The notes: generated from the letters alone by a model not told the origin. A DNA stretch of 64,000 nucleotides from Cystobacter fuscus DSM 2262 (GCF_000335475.2 NZ_ANAH02000010.1:431453-495452); one strand, 5' to 3'. Numbered from the stretch's first letter, positions 10,366-21,492 are shown. Program-made: numbers and translations.

Positions 10366-11046
10366 ATGGATGGCGGGGGACGGCGCGGCATCCTGGACGT
10401 CGCGGAGGTCTTCCGCCTCGCGGCGCGCGCGTCCACCCAGGCGGAGCTCGACGCGCTCGAGGTCCCCTTCACCGAGGACCCGGACGCGGTGGCCTATGGG
10501 GCGCGTCTGCGCCTGCTGGAGAAGGAGCCCCGCGCGGCCACGGACTTGCGCGGCCTCGCCTTCCGGCCCTCCTTCGTGAGGGATGGGCTCGTCCTCGCGT
10601 CGCAGTACGCCCCGCCGGTGCGCATGTTCGTGCTCGGGGTGGTGGCCACGGGCCTGACGGACTTCCTCGACCACTTCGCGCTCATCGCCCACCGGGAGGG
10701 CACCGCGCCCCCGCCCGAGGAACTCGAGGCCGCGCGCGTGCTCCAGAAGCGCTACTTCGCCTACTGCCTCGCCCAGTGGACCGAGCTGGGAATGGAGTTC
10801 GACGAGGTCTTCCTGTCGATGAAGGAGGATGCCCTGGACTTGTTCTCCGCGGCCCAGGTGCGCGAGTGCCTCGACGGAGGGCCGGAGGCGATCCTCGGCT
10901 CGGAGTTGTTCACCGAGGGCGAGCGGGCGTTGTGGAAGGACGTCTTCGACGGCGCTCCCGGGGCGTGGACGCGGATGCGGCGGCACCTCGTCGACACGTA
11001 CCAGTTGCCCTTCCGCGCCCTTCCCACGCCCGCGGCCCGGCCCTGA
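10366..11046 (+). CDS. Conserved-looking hypothetical protein downstream of EI
   Basis: 226 residues, not recognised. It begins 6 bp after ptsI in the same direction, so it is probably the last gene of the PTS operon. The sequence is acidic and mostly helical, with no signal peptide; one mildly hydrophobic stretch (MFVLGVVATGLTDFLDHFAL) is not clearly a membrane helix. No catalytic motif was seen. Codon use matches the neighbours, so it is a real gene. A regulatory role in the PTS is possible only by position. Confidence 0.7.
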   Translation: MDGGGRRGILDVAEVFRLAARASTQAELDALEVPFTEDPDAVAYGARLRLLEKEPRAATDLRGLAFRPSFVRDGLVLASQYAPPVRMFVLGVVATGLTDFLDHFALIAHREGTAPPPEELEAARVLQKRYFAYCLAQWTELGMEFDEVFLSMKEDALDLFSAAQVRECLDGGPEAILGSELFTEGERALWKDVFDGAPGAWTRMRRHLVDTYQLPFRALPTPAARP

Positions 11047-11058
11047 CGGGCGCCAGGT

Positions 11059-11559
11059 TCAGGGGGGGTTGTTGCTGGGGGGATCGTCCTCGGATGGCAT
11101 GCGGTACCTCGCGCGCAGGCGGACGATGTAGCCCTCGACGAAGCGCAGGCCCACGAGCGCGATGAGCGCGAGCGCCACGGTGGTGCTGGCGGCCAGGGTG
11201 AAGCCCAGCCCACAAGCGAGCCCCACGGAGGCGGTCAGCCACAGGTTGGCCGCGGTGGTGAGGCCCTTGATCCGCGTCTCGTGGCGGATGATGGCCCCGC
11301 CACCGAGGAAGCCGATGCCCACGACGATCTGACTGGCGATGCGGCTGATGTCGGCGCGCGCCTCGTGGGAGGTGTCACTCACGAGCGGCAGGGCCACGAA
11401 GAGGCTGCACAGGGTGAACAGACACGCGCCCAGGCACACCAGGATGTGGGTGCGCAGCCCGGCCTGGTGCCCGCGCAGCTCGCGCTCCAGACCGAGCGTG
11501 GCGCCCAGTCCGAAGGCGAGCAGCAGCCGCAGGACGATCGTGGCCTCGTCGAGTCCCAC
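11059..11559 (-). CDS. MgtC/SapB family membrane protein
   Basis: 166 residues with four or five membrane helices. It shows the MgtC/SapB hallmarks LGLERELRGHQAGLRTHILVCLG and IGFLGGGAII. Family members affect growth at low magnesium and inhibit F-type ATP synthase in some pathogens; here the role is unknown. It lies 2 bp downstream of the lipoprotein gene, likely the same transcript, and converges on the PTS operon. Confidence 0.9.
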   Translation of the reverse strand: MGLDEATIVLRLLLAFGLGATLGLERELRGHQAGLRTHILVCLGACLFTLCSLFVALPLVSDTSHEARADISRIASQIVVGIGFLGGGAIIRHETRIKGLTTAANLWLTASVGLACGLGFTLAASTTVALALIALVGLRFVEGYIVRLRARYRMPSEDDPPSNNPP

Positions 11560-11561
11560 GC

Positions 11562-12158
11562 CTACTCCCCGAGTTCGATCTTCTCGTTCGTGTCCTCGTC
11601 GTTCAGGACGGGGTTGGGCAGGGTGTCGAGCGTGGCGCTGAGCAGGCGGAAGGAGGGCGCGACATAGGGGCCGGCCTCGGCGCCCAGCTCGCCCGTGTAC
11701 TGCTCGGTGAGGGCCGCGTAGCGCTTGTCCTCGGAGTTCCAGCTCCCGGCGGCCTCGGCGGCCCAGATCTCACCCCCATCCGAGCAGCGCACCAACTGGG
11801 CCTTCACTCCGGCCTCCACGCCCTTGCCCACCAGCTTCACGCTCTCGGGCACGAGCCAGAGCACGCCCTCGATGCCCTCGACGCACAGATCCTTGAAGGT
11901 GGTGTCCTCGGGGGCACCCGAGCGGGCGAAGTTGGCCTTCACGAGGAAGAGCCGGTTCTGGTTGACGTGGCGGCGGGCGATGAGGCTCCACAAATCGCCG
12001 AGCTGCTGCCGGTTGTCCGGCATGGGCTGGACGACCACGGCGAGCCGCTTCACGCGCGTCTTGTCCGTGGTCTCGTAGTCCGGGCGGACACGGCTGCTCT
12101 TCACGGTGGCGCAGCCAGCGAGCAGCGCGAGTCCCAGCACCAGCACGAGTCGATTCAT
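11562..12158 (-). CDS. Lipoprotein, small myxobacterial type
   Basis: 198 residues. The N-terminus MNRLVLVLGLALLAGCATV is a classical lipoprotein signal with lipobox LAGC. The mature part contains WSLIARRHVNQNRLFLVK and IEGVLWLVPESV. It resembles a lipoprotein family seen in myxobacteria and leptospires, recalled from memory and not verified. Function unknown. Confidence 0.8.
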   Translation of the reverse strand: MNRLVLVLGLALLAGCATVKSSRVRPDYETTDKTRVKRLAVVVQPMPDNRQQLGDLWSLIARRHVNQNRLFLVKANFARSGAPEDTTFKDLCVEGIEGVLWLVPESVKLVGKGVEAGVKAQLVRCSDGGEIWAAEAAGSWNSEDKRYAALTEQYTGELGAEAGPYVAPSFRLLSATLDTLPNPVLNDEDTNEKIELGE

Positions 12159-12182
12159 CGTCGGTTTCCCTCTCCCAGGTTC

Positions 12183-12243
12183 CGTTCCCGCCAGTGGGAA
12201 CGCAAAAGCGCCCGGGTTCTACCTCACGCCCCCTGACGGGGCG
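12183..12243 (-). terminator. Two GC-rich hairpins downstream of the phosphate transporter
   Basis: A perfect 7-bp stem CGTTCCC/GGGAACG (12183-12202, 6-nt loop) and a 6-bp stem CGCCCC/GGGGCG (12227-12243, 5-nt loop) sit between the lipoprotein start and the transporter stop. No T-tract follows. They plausibly end transcription of the DUF47-transporter pair on the minus strand. Confidence 0.4.
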
Positions 12244-12296
12244 GAGGGAATGGGAGGGGTTTCCACCCGGAGGCCGAGTGGAAGACAGAAGGCGCC

Positions 12297-13322
12297 TCAG
12301 CGCACCACGAGCAGGATGCCCTTGGACACCGCGTAGACGATGACGGCCATGAGCGCCGAGGCGGGAATGGTGAACACCCACGCCCAGATGATGCGGCCGG
12401 CCACGCCCCACTTCACCGCGCGCCAGCCCCGGGTGGAGCCCACGCCCACGATGGCGCCGGTGATGGTGTGGGTGGTGGACACCGGGATGCCCAGCTTGGC
12501 CAGGGCGATGATGGTGACGCCGCCGCCCGTCTCCGCCGCGAAGCCTCCAATGGGCGCGAGCTTGGTGAGGCTGTGGCCCATCGTCTTCACGATGCGCCAG
12601 CCGCCGAAGAACGTGCCCAGGGCGATCGCCGCGTGGCACGAGATGATCATCCACCAGTCGATGTGGAAGGGCCGGTCCTTCCAGATGGTGCCGAAGAGCA
12701 CCACGGCGATGATGCCCATCACCTTCTGCGCGTCGTTGGTGCCGTGGCTGAAGGAGAAGATGGCCGACGACACGAGCTGCAGCCGCCGGAACCACGTGTC
12801 CACCTTGAGCGGCGTCTGCTTGTGCACCGTCCACGTGCTCACCAGCATCATCACCGTGCCGAGCATCATGCCGATGAGCGGGGAGAGCACGATGAAGGCG
12901 GCGATCTTCGCGATGCCCGAGCCCACCAGCCCCTGGTAGCCGAGCACCGGCAGCGTGGCGCCAATCATCCCGCCCGCCAGCGCATGGGACGAGGACGACG
13001 GCAGTCCCCACCACCACGTCAGCAGGTTCCACGCGATGGCGCCCATGAGCGAGGAGAAGATGACGATGAGCACGGCCTCGGAGCCCTGGTCGCGCAGCAT
13101 CTCGAAATTGATGATGCCCTTGCCCATGGTGTTGGCCACCTTCACCCCTCCGCCGAACGCGGCGATGAAGTTGAAGAAGGCCGCCCAGGCCACGGCCAGG
13201 TTGGGCGAGAGCACCCGCGTGCTCACCACGGTGGCGATGGAGTTGGCCGCGTCGTGAAAGCCGTTGATGAAGTCGAAGACGAGCGCGACCGCGACAATGA
13301 GGACGACGGCGGTGAGCAACAT
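12297..13322 (-). CDS. Low-affinity inorganic phosphate transporter, PiT family
   Basis: 341 residues with about ten membrane helices. Both PiT signature repeats are visible: FDFINGFHDAANSIATVVSTRVL at the N-terminus and SFSHGTNDAQKVMG in the second half. It couples phosphate uptake to H+ or a metal-phosphate complex. It follows the DUF47 gene by 1 bp, the usual PiT arrangement. Confidence 0.95.
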   Translation of the reverse strand: MLLTAVVLIVAVALVFDFINGFHDAANSIATVVSTRVLSPNLAVAWAAFFNFIAAFGGGVKVANTMGKGIINFEMLRDQGSEAVLIVIFSSLMGAIAWNLLTWWWGLPSSSSHALAGGMIGATLPVLGYQGLVGSGIAKIAAFIVLSPLIGMMLGTVMMLVSTWTVHKQTPLKVDTWFRRLQLVSSAIFSFSHGTNDAQKVMGIIAVVLFGTIWKDRPFHIDWWMIISCHAAIALGTFFGGWRIVKTMGHSLTKLAPIGGFAAETGGGVTIIALAKLGIPVSTTHTITGAIVGVGSTRGWRAVKWGVAGRIIWAWVFTIPASALMAVIVYAVSKGILLVVR

Positions 13323-13323
13323 C

Positions 13324-13950
13324 TCAGGAGTGCTCCAGGACCACGCCTTCGATGACGTTGCCCACGTCCTGGCACTTGTCCGTGGCCATCTCGATGAGAT
13401 CGTAGATCTCCTTCCACTTGATGACCGTGAGGGGATCCACGCCGCTCTTGAACAGCCGACCCAGGCCCGCGCGCAGGGCCTCGTCCGCCTGGGACTCCAG
13501 CTTCTTGATGTCCTTGACGCCCGCGAGGATCTGATCCGGCTGCTTGATGAGCCGCAGCGCCGCCACCACCTCGCGCACCTTCTCCGTGCACAGCACGAGC
13601 AGCCGCGCCAACTCGGTGGCGTCCGGCAGGCTCGACTGGATCTCGTAGTACTGCAGCCGGGCCGCCGCCGCGTTCGTCAGGTCCAACACGTCGTCGATGC
13701 GCGAGAGCAGCGAGTGGATCTGCCCGCGATCGAACGGGGTGATGAACTGCTGGTGCAGCCGGTTGAAGGCGGCATGGGTGACCTCGTCACCCCGATGCTC
13801 CACGTCCTTGAGGGCCTTCACCCGGGCATCCACGTCCCGGTAGTCGCTCAGCAGGGCGTGCAGCATGCGCGCGCCCTCCACGGTGACGGCGCACTGCGCG
13901 TCGAAGTCGTCGAAGAACTCGTCCGACTTGGGCATCAGCTTCTCGAGCAT
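13324..13950 (-). CDS. DUF47 (PhoU-like) protein, partner of PiT
   Basis: 208 residues, all helical, with KDVEHRGDEVTHAAF and KLESQADEALR, the PhoU-type metal-binding E/DxxxD repeats. It is thought to regulate the adjacent PiT transporter. ATG 13950 has AGGAG just upstream; an in-frame start at 14001 lacks such a site and adds an Arg/Pro-rich tail unlike the family. Confidence 0.93.
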   Translation of the reverse strand: MLEKLMPKSDEFFDDFDAQCAVTVEGARMLHALLSDYRDVDARVKALKDVEHRGDEVTHAAFNRLHQQFITPFDRGQIHSLLSRIDDVLDLTNAAAARLQYYEIQSSLPDATELARLLVLCTEKVREVVAALRLIKQPDQILAGVKDIKKLESQADEALRAGLGRLFKSGVDPLTVIKWKEIYDLIEMATDKCQDVGNVIEGVVLEHS

Positions 13951-14047
13951 CGTGCTTCTCCTGGGCGGACCTCGTCCCAACCGGGGGACCCCGTCCGTCA
14001 CGGGGGCGTCACTACCTCACCTGGAGGCGAGCGCCAACACGAAGATG

Positions 14048-14069
14048 CGAGGGGTGTATGCACCCCTCG
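14048..14069 (-). terminator. Hairpin downstream of the S1P-lyase-like gene
   Basis: A perfect 9-bp stem CGAGGGGTG/CACCCCTCG with loop TATG lies 45 bp after the lyase stop on the minus strand. No T-run follows, but position and stability fit a terminator for the kinase-lyase pair. Confidence 0.45.
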
Positions 14070-14113
14070 TGTACGGCTCGTGTCGCTTTGTTTCCTTGTT
14101 TCCAGGAGGGGGA

Positions 14114-15640
<1,527 letters not shown>

Positions 15641-15656
15641 GGGTGGAGTCCTCGGG

Positions 15657-17243
15657 TCACGCGCTGCGCTTGCGGTTGAGGCGCGCGAAGATGGCCTTGT
15701 TGTTCTTGTAGATGTTGAGGAATTCGTCGAACAGCTCGTCGTAGAGGGCCCGGTTGCGCGGGTCCGGCTCGAAGGTATGCGCGATGGGCACCAGCGAGGG
15801 GATTTCGTCCACGCTCAGCCGCCCGAGCGCCACCGCCGCCTGGAAGGCCGCTCCCCGGGTGTTGGCGAGCACGGGCTCGTCCACCTGTTGAATGGTCCGG
15901 CCGAGCACGTCCGCGTGGATCTGACACCACAGCGGTGAGCGGGCGCCGCCTCCGATGATGCGCACGGGATTCAGGGTGTGGCCGGCGGCCTTCTCCACGT
16001 AGGAGAAGAGCCAGCGCGAGTTGTAGGCCACGCCTTCCATCACGGCGCGCACGAAGTGTCCCCGGGTCGTCTTGAGGGACTGGTTGAGGAAACCGCCACG
16101 CAGCGTGGAGTCATCCACCGGGCTGCGCTCGCCGTTGAGCCAGGGCAGGAAGATGAGCTGATCACTCCCGGCGGGGATGCGCTCGGCCTCCCGGACGAGC
16201 ATCGCGTAGCGCTCGGCGGAGTCCTGGGGGGCGCTCTCGGGGCCGAAGAGGATGTGATCCTTGAGGTAGGACAGGCAGATGCCGGCGGACTCCTGCTCGT
16301 TGGTGAGCAGGTAGCGGCCCGGGAGCGCCGAGGGGATGCTGCCCAACTGGTGGAAGATGTCGGTCTTCTTGGTGGGCACGTGGCAGCTCACCCAGGAGGA
16401 CGTGCCGATGCACAGGTGGGCCTCGTGGTTGCGCACGGCGCCCGAGCCCACCGCGGCCGCGAGGATGTCCGGGGCGCCGGAGATGACCTGCACCGAGTCG
16501 CTCAGTCCCAGGGCCCGGGCGGCCTCGGGTTGGAGCGGCCCGAGCACCGTGGCGGCGGGGACGAGGTCGGGCAGCTTCTCGCGCGACAGGCCCGTCATGC
16601 GCAGCAGGCCGTTGTCGTAGTCGATGTGCGCCAGGTCGCGGTTGTCCGTCACCCAGTGCAGGGTGATGGAGTCATGGGAGGACACCATGCGGCCGCTCAG
16701 GCGCTGGTTGAGCCAGTCCTTGGGCTCGAGGAACTTGTAGGTGTCGCGGTAGATCTCGGGGTGCTCGTTCTGGAGGTACAGGATGTGGCCGACCGGATCC
16801 TTGCCGGAGAGGGTGGGCGCGCCGCCACAGATGTGCAGCCAGGTGAGGGCCTTGCGCAGGCTATAACCCTCGACGGACACCAACCCATGGGCGGCGCGCC
16901 GCACGTGCTCGCGTCCGCGCGAGTCCATCCAGAGCAGGGCGGGCCGCAGGGGCTTGCCGTGGGCGTCGACGGCGACGGTGCCGGACCACTGGGAGCTGAC
17001 GTTGACGGCGACGATGTCGGCGGCCGGGATGGCGCCCGACTCCAGCAGGCGCCGCGTGCCGCGGACGATGGCGGCCCACCAGGATTCCGGGTCCTGTTCG
17101 GCGCCGCCGTCGGGGAGGAGTTGGAGGTCGAGGGATTCCTCGGTACCCCCGAGGATCTTCCCGCGCAGGGTGACGGCGGCCAGCTTCACGGCCGAGGTCC
17201 CGAGATCGATGGCCAGGATGGAGGCGTTACCGGAGGAGCTCAC
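15657..17243 (-). CDS. FGGY-family carbohydrate kinase (xylulokinase-like)
   Basis: 528 residues from GTG 17243 ([20 protein letters not shown]). The N-terminal ATPase loop [11 protein letters not shown], the middle [14 protein letters not shown], and the C-terminal [20 protein letters not shown] are FGGY landmarks. It phosphorylates a sugar or polyol, xylulose being the closest guess. The start lacks a strong ribosome site and could be slightly different. The coupling with a phospho-sphingoid lyase is odd. Confidence 0.85.
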   Translation of the reverse strand: MSSSGNASILAIDLGTSAVKLAAVTLRGKILGGTEESLDLQLLPDGGAEQDPESWWAAIVRGTRRLLESGAIPAADIVAVNVSSQWSGTVAVDAHGKPLRPALLWMDSRGREHVRRAAHGLVSVEGYSLRKALTWLHICGGAPTLSGKDPVGHILYLQNEHPEIYRDTYKFLEPKDWLNQRLSGRMVSSHDSITLHWVTDNRDLAHIDYDNGLLRMTGLSREKLPDLVPAATVLGPLQPEAARALGLSDSVQVISGAPDILAAAVGSGAVRNHEAHLCIGTSSWVSCHVPTKKTDIFHQLGSIPSALPGRYLLTNEQESAGICLSYLKDHILFGPESAPQDSAERYAMLVREAERIPAGSDQLIFLPWLNGERSPVDDSTLRGGFLNQSLKTTRGHFVRAVMEGVAYNSRWLFSYVEKAAGHTLNPVRIIGGGARSPLWCQIHADVLGRTIQQVDEPVLANTRGAAFQAAVALGRLSVDEIPSLVPIAHTFEPDPRNRALYDELFDEFLNIYKNNKAIFARLNRKRSA

Positions 17244-17386
17244 ACGGGCAGTGTAACGAGAGGGGACCCGTCCGAGGCCAGGGAGATCTTCACGCGAGCG
17301 TTGCTTATCGGAAAGCGATGGCCCGCTGGGACGGGCCCGTGATGCGGCCCGAGCACATGGCACCCACCCCCATCCATTCCCGGTGA

Positions 17387-17546
17387 GAGGGGAGCGGCGA
17401 CCACCTCCACGTGGACCTCGAGGTCGCCCCCGGGGCCTCGGCGCTCCTGTCGAGCCAGGGCTTCACCCGCGTCTACCACTCGCCGCGCGGGGGGCCGCAA
17501 CGAACTGGACGCTCGGGTGGGGGAGGGCGGTCTGCTCGCGCTCTGA
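17387..17546 (+). pseudogene. Fossil fragment of urease accessory protein UreD
   Basis: Frame 17387-17491 reads GDHLHVDLEVAPGASALL then SSQGFTRVYHSPRG, the UreD core. A frameshift near 17493 continues it as RNELDARVGEGGLLAL before a TGA at 17544. Both pieces fit the UreD order (GD..L...V..GA.ALL...ATK.YRS, then ..L...VG.GGLL). There is no start, and no urease genes are nearby. It is a short remnant of a lost urease locus, inferred from motif order only. Confidence 0.55.
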
Positions 17547-17579
17547 CTGAGAACGCGGCCCGGCTGGGCGCGGATGGCA

Positions 17580-17711
17580 ATGAACTTCTACCTGCTGGAT
17601 ACGATGGGCGAGCCGGACGGGGAGCTGTGCCTGCTCGACGACTTTGTGGAGGGAATCGACCGCCGCAGGACCGGGAGCGCATATCCTGCTTGCCCTGGAC
17701 TTCCACCATGA
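17580..17711 (+). other. Short possible fragment of an immunity-type gene
   Basis: A 43-codon frame, MNFYLLDTMGEPDGELCLLD, then DFVEGIDRRR, ending at TGA 17709-17711. The start resembles N-termini of Imm11-type immunity proteins in myxobacteria, but that comparison is from memory and weak. It lies just upstream of a toxin-like tail, a place where broken toxin/immunity genes accumulate. No downstream continuation was found. Confidence 0.25.
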
Positions 17712-17726
17712 GCAGGGCGCACCCGC

Positions 17727-18081
17727 ATGGTGATTGATCTGCGCAAACCCCTTCGCCCTCAAGCCGTGGCAGCTGTCAACGCGCGAGATTTGAACCATCA
17801 CATTGATGAGAACGATGAACCCATCGGTCCCGCGTTCCAGGAAGCCCTGCTTGACAAGTTCGATGTCGGGGCAGCGGTTGACTACGCGGATAGATACGCG
17901 GATCCGAGGAAGAGAGCAGCAGTTGATGGACTCTTTTGGAGGAGCCCAATCCGGTACTCGAGAACCGTATCGAACCGAGAACCTCCAGCGCGGCGTGGCG
18001 AAAGATAATCCATTGGGCAGGTTGTTCCACGACGCAGCCGCGAAGCAATGGGGTCAACTCCACCCCTATACCGGAGATTGA
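17727..18081 (+). pseudogene. Frameshifted C-terminal remnant of a polymorphic toxin
   Basis: Two frames make one plausible protein. From 17727 it reads NARDLNHHIDENDEPIGPAF and KFDVGAAVDYADRYADP. Between about 17905 and 17935 it shifts by +1 and continues REQQLMDSFGGAQSG, then KDNPLGRLFHDAAAKQWG, and QLHPYTGD-stop at 18081. The end lies 3 bp before the Imm26-type gene, the usual toxin-immunity spacing. No N-terminal delivery domain is present. The toxin activity is not recognised. Confidence 0.5.
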
Positions 18082-18084
18082 GAG

Positions 18085-18543
18085 ATGAGTAAGCGGAAGC
18101 ATATCCCAGGAGCATTCGTCAGGATGACCCTCTCCGATGGCTCCATCGGCTATGGCAGGCTACTTGAGTCGCCATATGCGGCCTTCTACGATTATAGAAC
18201 CACTGGCCCGGATTCTGATTTGGATAGGATTGCGTCAAAACCCATTCTCTTCAGGATTGCCATCCGCCATCTGGCTCTCGATGCGTGGGAATTCATTGGG
18301 AAGAGGTCGCTCGATGAGCATTTGACCCGGCCTGTCGTTCAGTTCATGCAGGACCTGGGAGATTTCCGCCGCTGCACCATCTTCGACACCGCTGGCAATG
18401 AGCGGGATGCGGAGCCCCAGGACTGTGTGGGGCTCGAGCGGGCGGCGGTCTGGGAAAAGGAGGGTATTGAGGAGCGCTTGCTCGATGCCCTCCTGAAGCG
18501 GCCCAGTGCCGCTGAGGAGCGCCTGAAGGTACGACTGCAATAG
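18085..18543 (+). CDS. Imm26-type immunity protein
   Basis: 152 residues. HIPGAFVRMTLSDGSIGYGRLL at the N-terminus and KPILFRIAIRHLAL in the middle match the layout of immunity protein family 26 (beta-rich N-terminus with DG..GYGR, then P.LFR.A). It follows the toxin remnant by 3 bp with GGAGATTGAGAG upstream. It probably neutralises the toxin whose tail is broken here, or is retained against siblings' toxin. Lower GC than the flanks supports acquisition by transfer. Confidence 0.65.
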   Translation: MSKRKHIPGAFVRMTLSDGSIGYGRLLESPYAAFYDYRTTGPDSDLDRIASKPILFRIAIRHLALDAWEFIGKRSLDEHLTRPVVQFMQDLGDFRRCTIFDTAGNERDAEPQDCVGLERAAVWEKEGIEERLLDALLKRPSAAEERLKVRLQ

Positions 18544-18910
18544 GGGGGCTCTCCTCTTCGTCGGGCTGATGGTCCAACGTTCGGTGGCCCAGAGCACGTC
18601 CACGAGGGGGCGGGCCGCGGAAGCCCTGTCTCAACGACCAGCAGGTCCATGCTTTTCTGGAGTCGCAAAGCACTGGGAGTTCAGGACGGGCCGGCCACAC
18701 CGTGCGGCGCATCTCCACCGGTTCGTCTCGCTCCCCCAGCCTCCCCAGGAGTGAGTGAGCGGGAGGGCCTCCCTCAGCAGGGCACCTACCCCCAGGCCCC
18801 CCCTCCGCGCACATCCCCTCCCAATGGGGTCCTTGCCCCCGAGCCGTGCTCCTCGGTAGACGGGAGCGCGGAGCATCACCCCGCGCGATCTGGGTGAGCG
18901 CCCTGAGATC
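18544..18910. other. Intergenic region, no gene seen
   Basis: 367 bp between the immunity gene and the DUF5916 gene. Short open frames exist but none has a convincing start or motif. The stretch at 18740-18840 is C-rich. I see no clear terminator or promoter. Confidence 0.4.
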
Positions 18911-21487
18911 ATGATGCGTGCCAACGACAGGTGGGTGCTGCTGGCGGGACTGTTTTGGGGAGCGATCGCGTGGGCGGCCGCGGAGGGTCCCGGGCGCAAT
19001 CAGTTCATTCGCGCGGTGCGATCGAGCGGCCCGGTGGTGGTGGACGGCAGGCTGGACGAGGACGCGTGGGCGCGAGCCCCCGTCTTCGACGGTTTCGTGC
19101 AGCGCTTCCCGGACGCGGGCAAGGCCCCCAGCGAGCGCACCGAGCTGCGCATCCTCCATGACGACCGGAATGTCTACATCGCCGTCACCTGCCACGACTC
19201 GGAGCCGGCGCTCATCAACCGCAGCCTGGGGCGGCGGGACAGTGAGCTGTACGCGGACCGGGTGCTGGTGCTGCTGGACACGACGCACGATCACCGCACG
19301 GCCTATGTCTTCTCGGTGAGCGCGGGCGGGGTGCAGGCGGACGGTCTCCACTACGATGATCGGCTGTACAGCGCGGATTGGGACGGGGTGTGGGACGCCG
19401 CGGCGGGCAGCATCGAGAGCGGCTGGGTGGCCGAGTTCTCCCTGCCCCTGTCGATGCTGCGCTTCCCCGCGGCGCCGGTGCAGACGTGGGGATTCTCGGT
19501 GCGCCGCGAGATCGCCCGCAAGAACGAAGAGCTGGAGTCGGTGCTCAACCCACGCACCAGTAACGCGGTGGTGTCTCGTCTGGGACACCTCACGGGGTTG
19601 GAGGACCTGAAGCCACGGCGCGCCGTGGAACTGGTGCCCTACCTGGCGGTGCGCACGGTGGCTCGGCCGCAGTTCTCGGACGCGGCGAGGCCCTGGCCGC
19701 GGCTGGTGGATCCCTCGCTGGATGTGGGGCTGGACCTCAAGGCGGCCCTCACCAGCGACCTGGCGCTCACGGGCACGCTCAATCCGGACTTTGGACAGGT
19801 GGAGGCCGACCAGCTCCTCCTCAACCTGTCCACGTTCGAGCTCTTCTTCCCGGAAAAGCGCTCTTTCTTCACGCAGGGCATGGAGCTGTTCCAGCCGGTG
19901 GGGGGACAGACCATGCCGCAGACGCTCTTCTACTCGCGGCGTATCGGCCTGCGGACACCCATCCTCGGGGCGGCGAAGCTGACGGGCACGGTGATGCCGG
20001 GCGTGCAGGTGGGTCTGCTGGACGCGCTCGTCACCGGGCCGTGGCTGCGGGAGGTGGACGAGGAGCGCCCGGATCGGCGCCTGGGCCTGTACCTGACACG
20101 CCCCCTGCACCTGGGCCCCAACGACGCACTGTCCACCGAGCCAGCGGTGCCCATGAACTACCTGGCGGCGGTGGTGCGTGCGCAGGTGGGGACGAACTCG
20201 CGGGTGGGCGGCATGGTGACGCTGGCCACGCCGCTCACCGGGACCTGCCGTCCGGAGGACGCGGCGCTTGACGAGGCGCTGCGTCCCCTGCCCTGCCTCG
20301 CGAGGGGCGGCAACGCCGCGGCGGTGGACTTCGACCTGAAGACGGCGGACGGGGAGTACGGGGTGCTGGGGCAGCTCACGGGCTCGCAAGAGGTGGGAGG
20401 GCTGCCCGAGCGCACGCTGCGCGATGGCACCGTGCTGCGCCGGGAAAGCACGGGCCTGGGCGGCTACGTGCGCTTGGGCCGCTTCGGCGGCGAGGGCTTC
20501 CGCTGGGAGCTGGGTGACGACTTCTCCTCACCCACGCTGGACCTCAACGCCAGCGGCTTCCAGCGCACGCAGAACGAGCATGCGCCGCGCCTCGCGCTGC
20601 GCTACCAGCGCCCCAATGGTATGGGGCCGCTGAAGGCCTTGTTCGCCAATCTGAACGCGGGCACCGGGTGGACCACGGATGGCCGGGGGATCAACAGGGG
20701 GCACTGGTTCAACCTCGACACCTCCGTGCAACTGCCGAGCTTCGATCTCATCGGGATGGAGCTGGGCGCGGACATCGGCGGCTGGGACGTGCGCGAGCTG
20801 GGCGGCACGGGGGTGCCATTGGAGCAGAGCAGCTCGGGCTTTCTGGCGCTCAGCCTTGAGTCCAACGCGAACCGCGAGGTGTCGGTGGGAGGGGTCGTTC
20901 TGGTGTCACGCCGCTTGCGGGCGGGCCCGGTGGCACCCGCGTGGGAAGGGTTGGTGGACGTGTATGGGACAGTGCGGCTCCACCCGGCGCTGGAGACACG
21001 GCTGGAGCTGGTCCTGGACCGGACCGCCTATGCCGCGCGCTTCATCGCGCACCTGGACGACGACCACTTCATCCTCAGCCCGCTGTTGTCGGAGTCCTTG
21101 TCGTTGACACTGCGGCAACAATGGGTGGTGACGCCGAAGCTGACGTTGCAGGCCTACGCGCAGCTCTTCACCGCCTATGGTGCCTACGGACCCTATTACG
21201 CCGGTGTCTCCGACGCGTCTCGGCGGGCCATCCACTTCGCCAGTCTGGTCCCCGTGGAGCGGGAGAACACGAATGACTTCCACGACGTGGGACTGAACCT
21301 GAACCTGATGCTGCGCTGGGAATACCGCCTGGGCTCCACGCTGTACATGGTGTACTCGCGCGGGCAGCAGCGCTTCCCGGTGACCGGTAGCGCGCGGCCG
21401 CCCCACACCCTGCTGCCTCGGGGACTGTGGGCAGGAGCGGCCCAGGACTCGTTGATGGTGAAGTGGGCCTGGTACTGGGGCGTGTGA
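18911..21487 (+). CDS. DUF5916 outer-membrane protein with CBM9-like N-domain
   Basis: 858 residues. Start MMRAN (18911 or 18914) precedes a Sec signal ending near AWAAAEG. Residues 30-220 form a carbohydrate-binding family 9-like domain (VVVDGRLDEDAWARA, VYIAVTCHDSEP, PLSMLRFP). The rest is beta-strand-rich and ends in W, as for a barrel. LNPDFGQVEADQLLLNLSTF and FELFFPEKRSFF are typical of DUF5916. Predicted in the outer membrane; function unknown. It faces the RiPP-like operon tail to tail with 5 bp between stops. Confidence 0.85.
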   Translation: MMRANDRWVLLAGLFWGAIAWAAAEGPGRNQFIRAVRSSGPVVVDGRLDEDAWARAPVFDGFVQRFPDAGKAPSERTELRILHDDRNVYIAVTCHDSEPALINRSLGRRDSELYADRVLVLLDTTHDHRTAYVFSVSAGGVQADGLHYDDRLYSADWDGVWDAAAGSIESGWVAEFSLPLSMLRFPAAPVQTWGFSVRREIARKNEELESVLNPRTSNAVVSRLGHLTGLEDLKPRRAVELVPYLAVRTVARPQFSDAARPWPRLVDPSLDVGLDLKAALTSDLALTGTLNPDFGQVEADQLLLNLSTFELFFPEKRSFFTQGMELFQPVGGQTMPQTLFYSRRIGLRTPILGAAKLTGTVMPGVQVGLLDALVTGPWLREVDEERPDRRLGLYLTRPLHLGPNDALSTEPAVPMNYLAAVVRAQVGTNSRVGGMVTLATPLTGTCRPEDAALDEALRPLPCLARGGNAAAVDFDLKTADGEYGVLGQLTGSQEVGGLPERTLRDGTVLRRESTGLGGYVRLGRFGGEGFRWELGDDFSSPTLDLNASGFQRTQNEHAPRLALRYQRPNGMGPLKALFANLNAGTGWTTDGRGINRGHWFNLDTSVQLPSFDLIGMELGADIGGWDVRELGGTGVPLEQSSSGFLALSLESNANREVSVGGVVLVSRRLRAGPVAPAWEGLVDVYGTVRLHPALETRLELVLDRTAYAARFIAHLDDDHFILSPLLSESLSLTLRQQWVVTPKLTLQAYAQLFTAYGAYGPYYAGVSDASRRAIHFASLVPVERENTNDFHDVGLNLNLMLRWEYRLGSTLYMVYSRGQQRFPVTGSARPPHTLLPRGLWAGAAQDSLMVKWAWYWGV

Positions 21488-21492
21488 AGGCC

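Noticed and set aside
7825..10986. Very long open frame on the minus strand across the PTS genes
   Set aside because: A shadow of high-GC coding sequence: it lies wholly antisense to HPr, EI and the following gene, has low complexity (His/Arg/Leu-rich) and no motif.
18649..18897. Short frame in the gap before the DUF5916 gene
   Set aside because: Low-complexity, no ribosome site and no domain; treated as intergenic.
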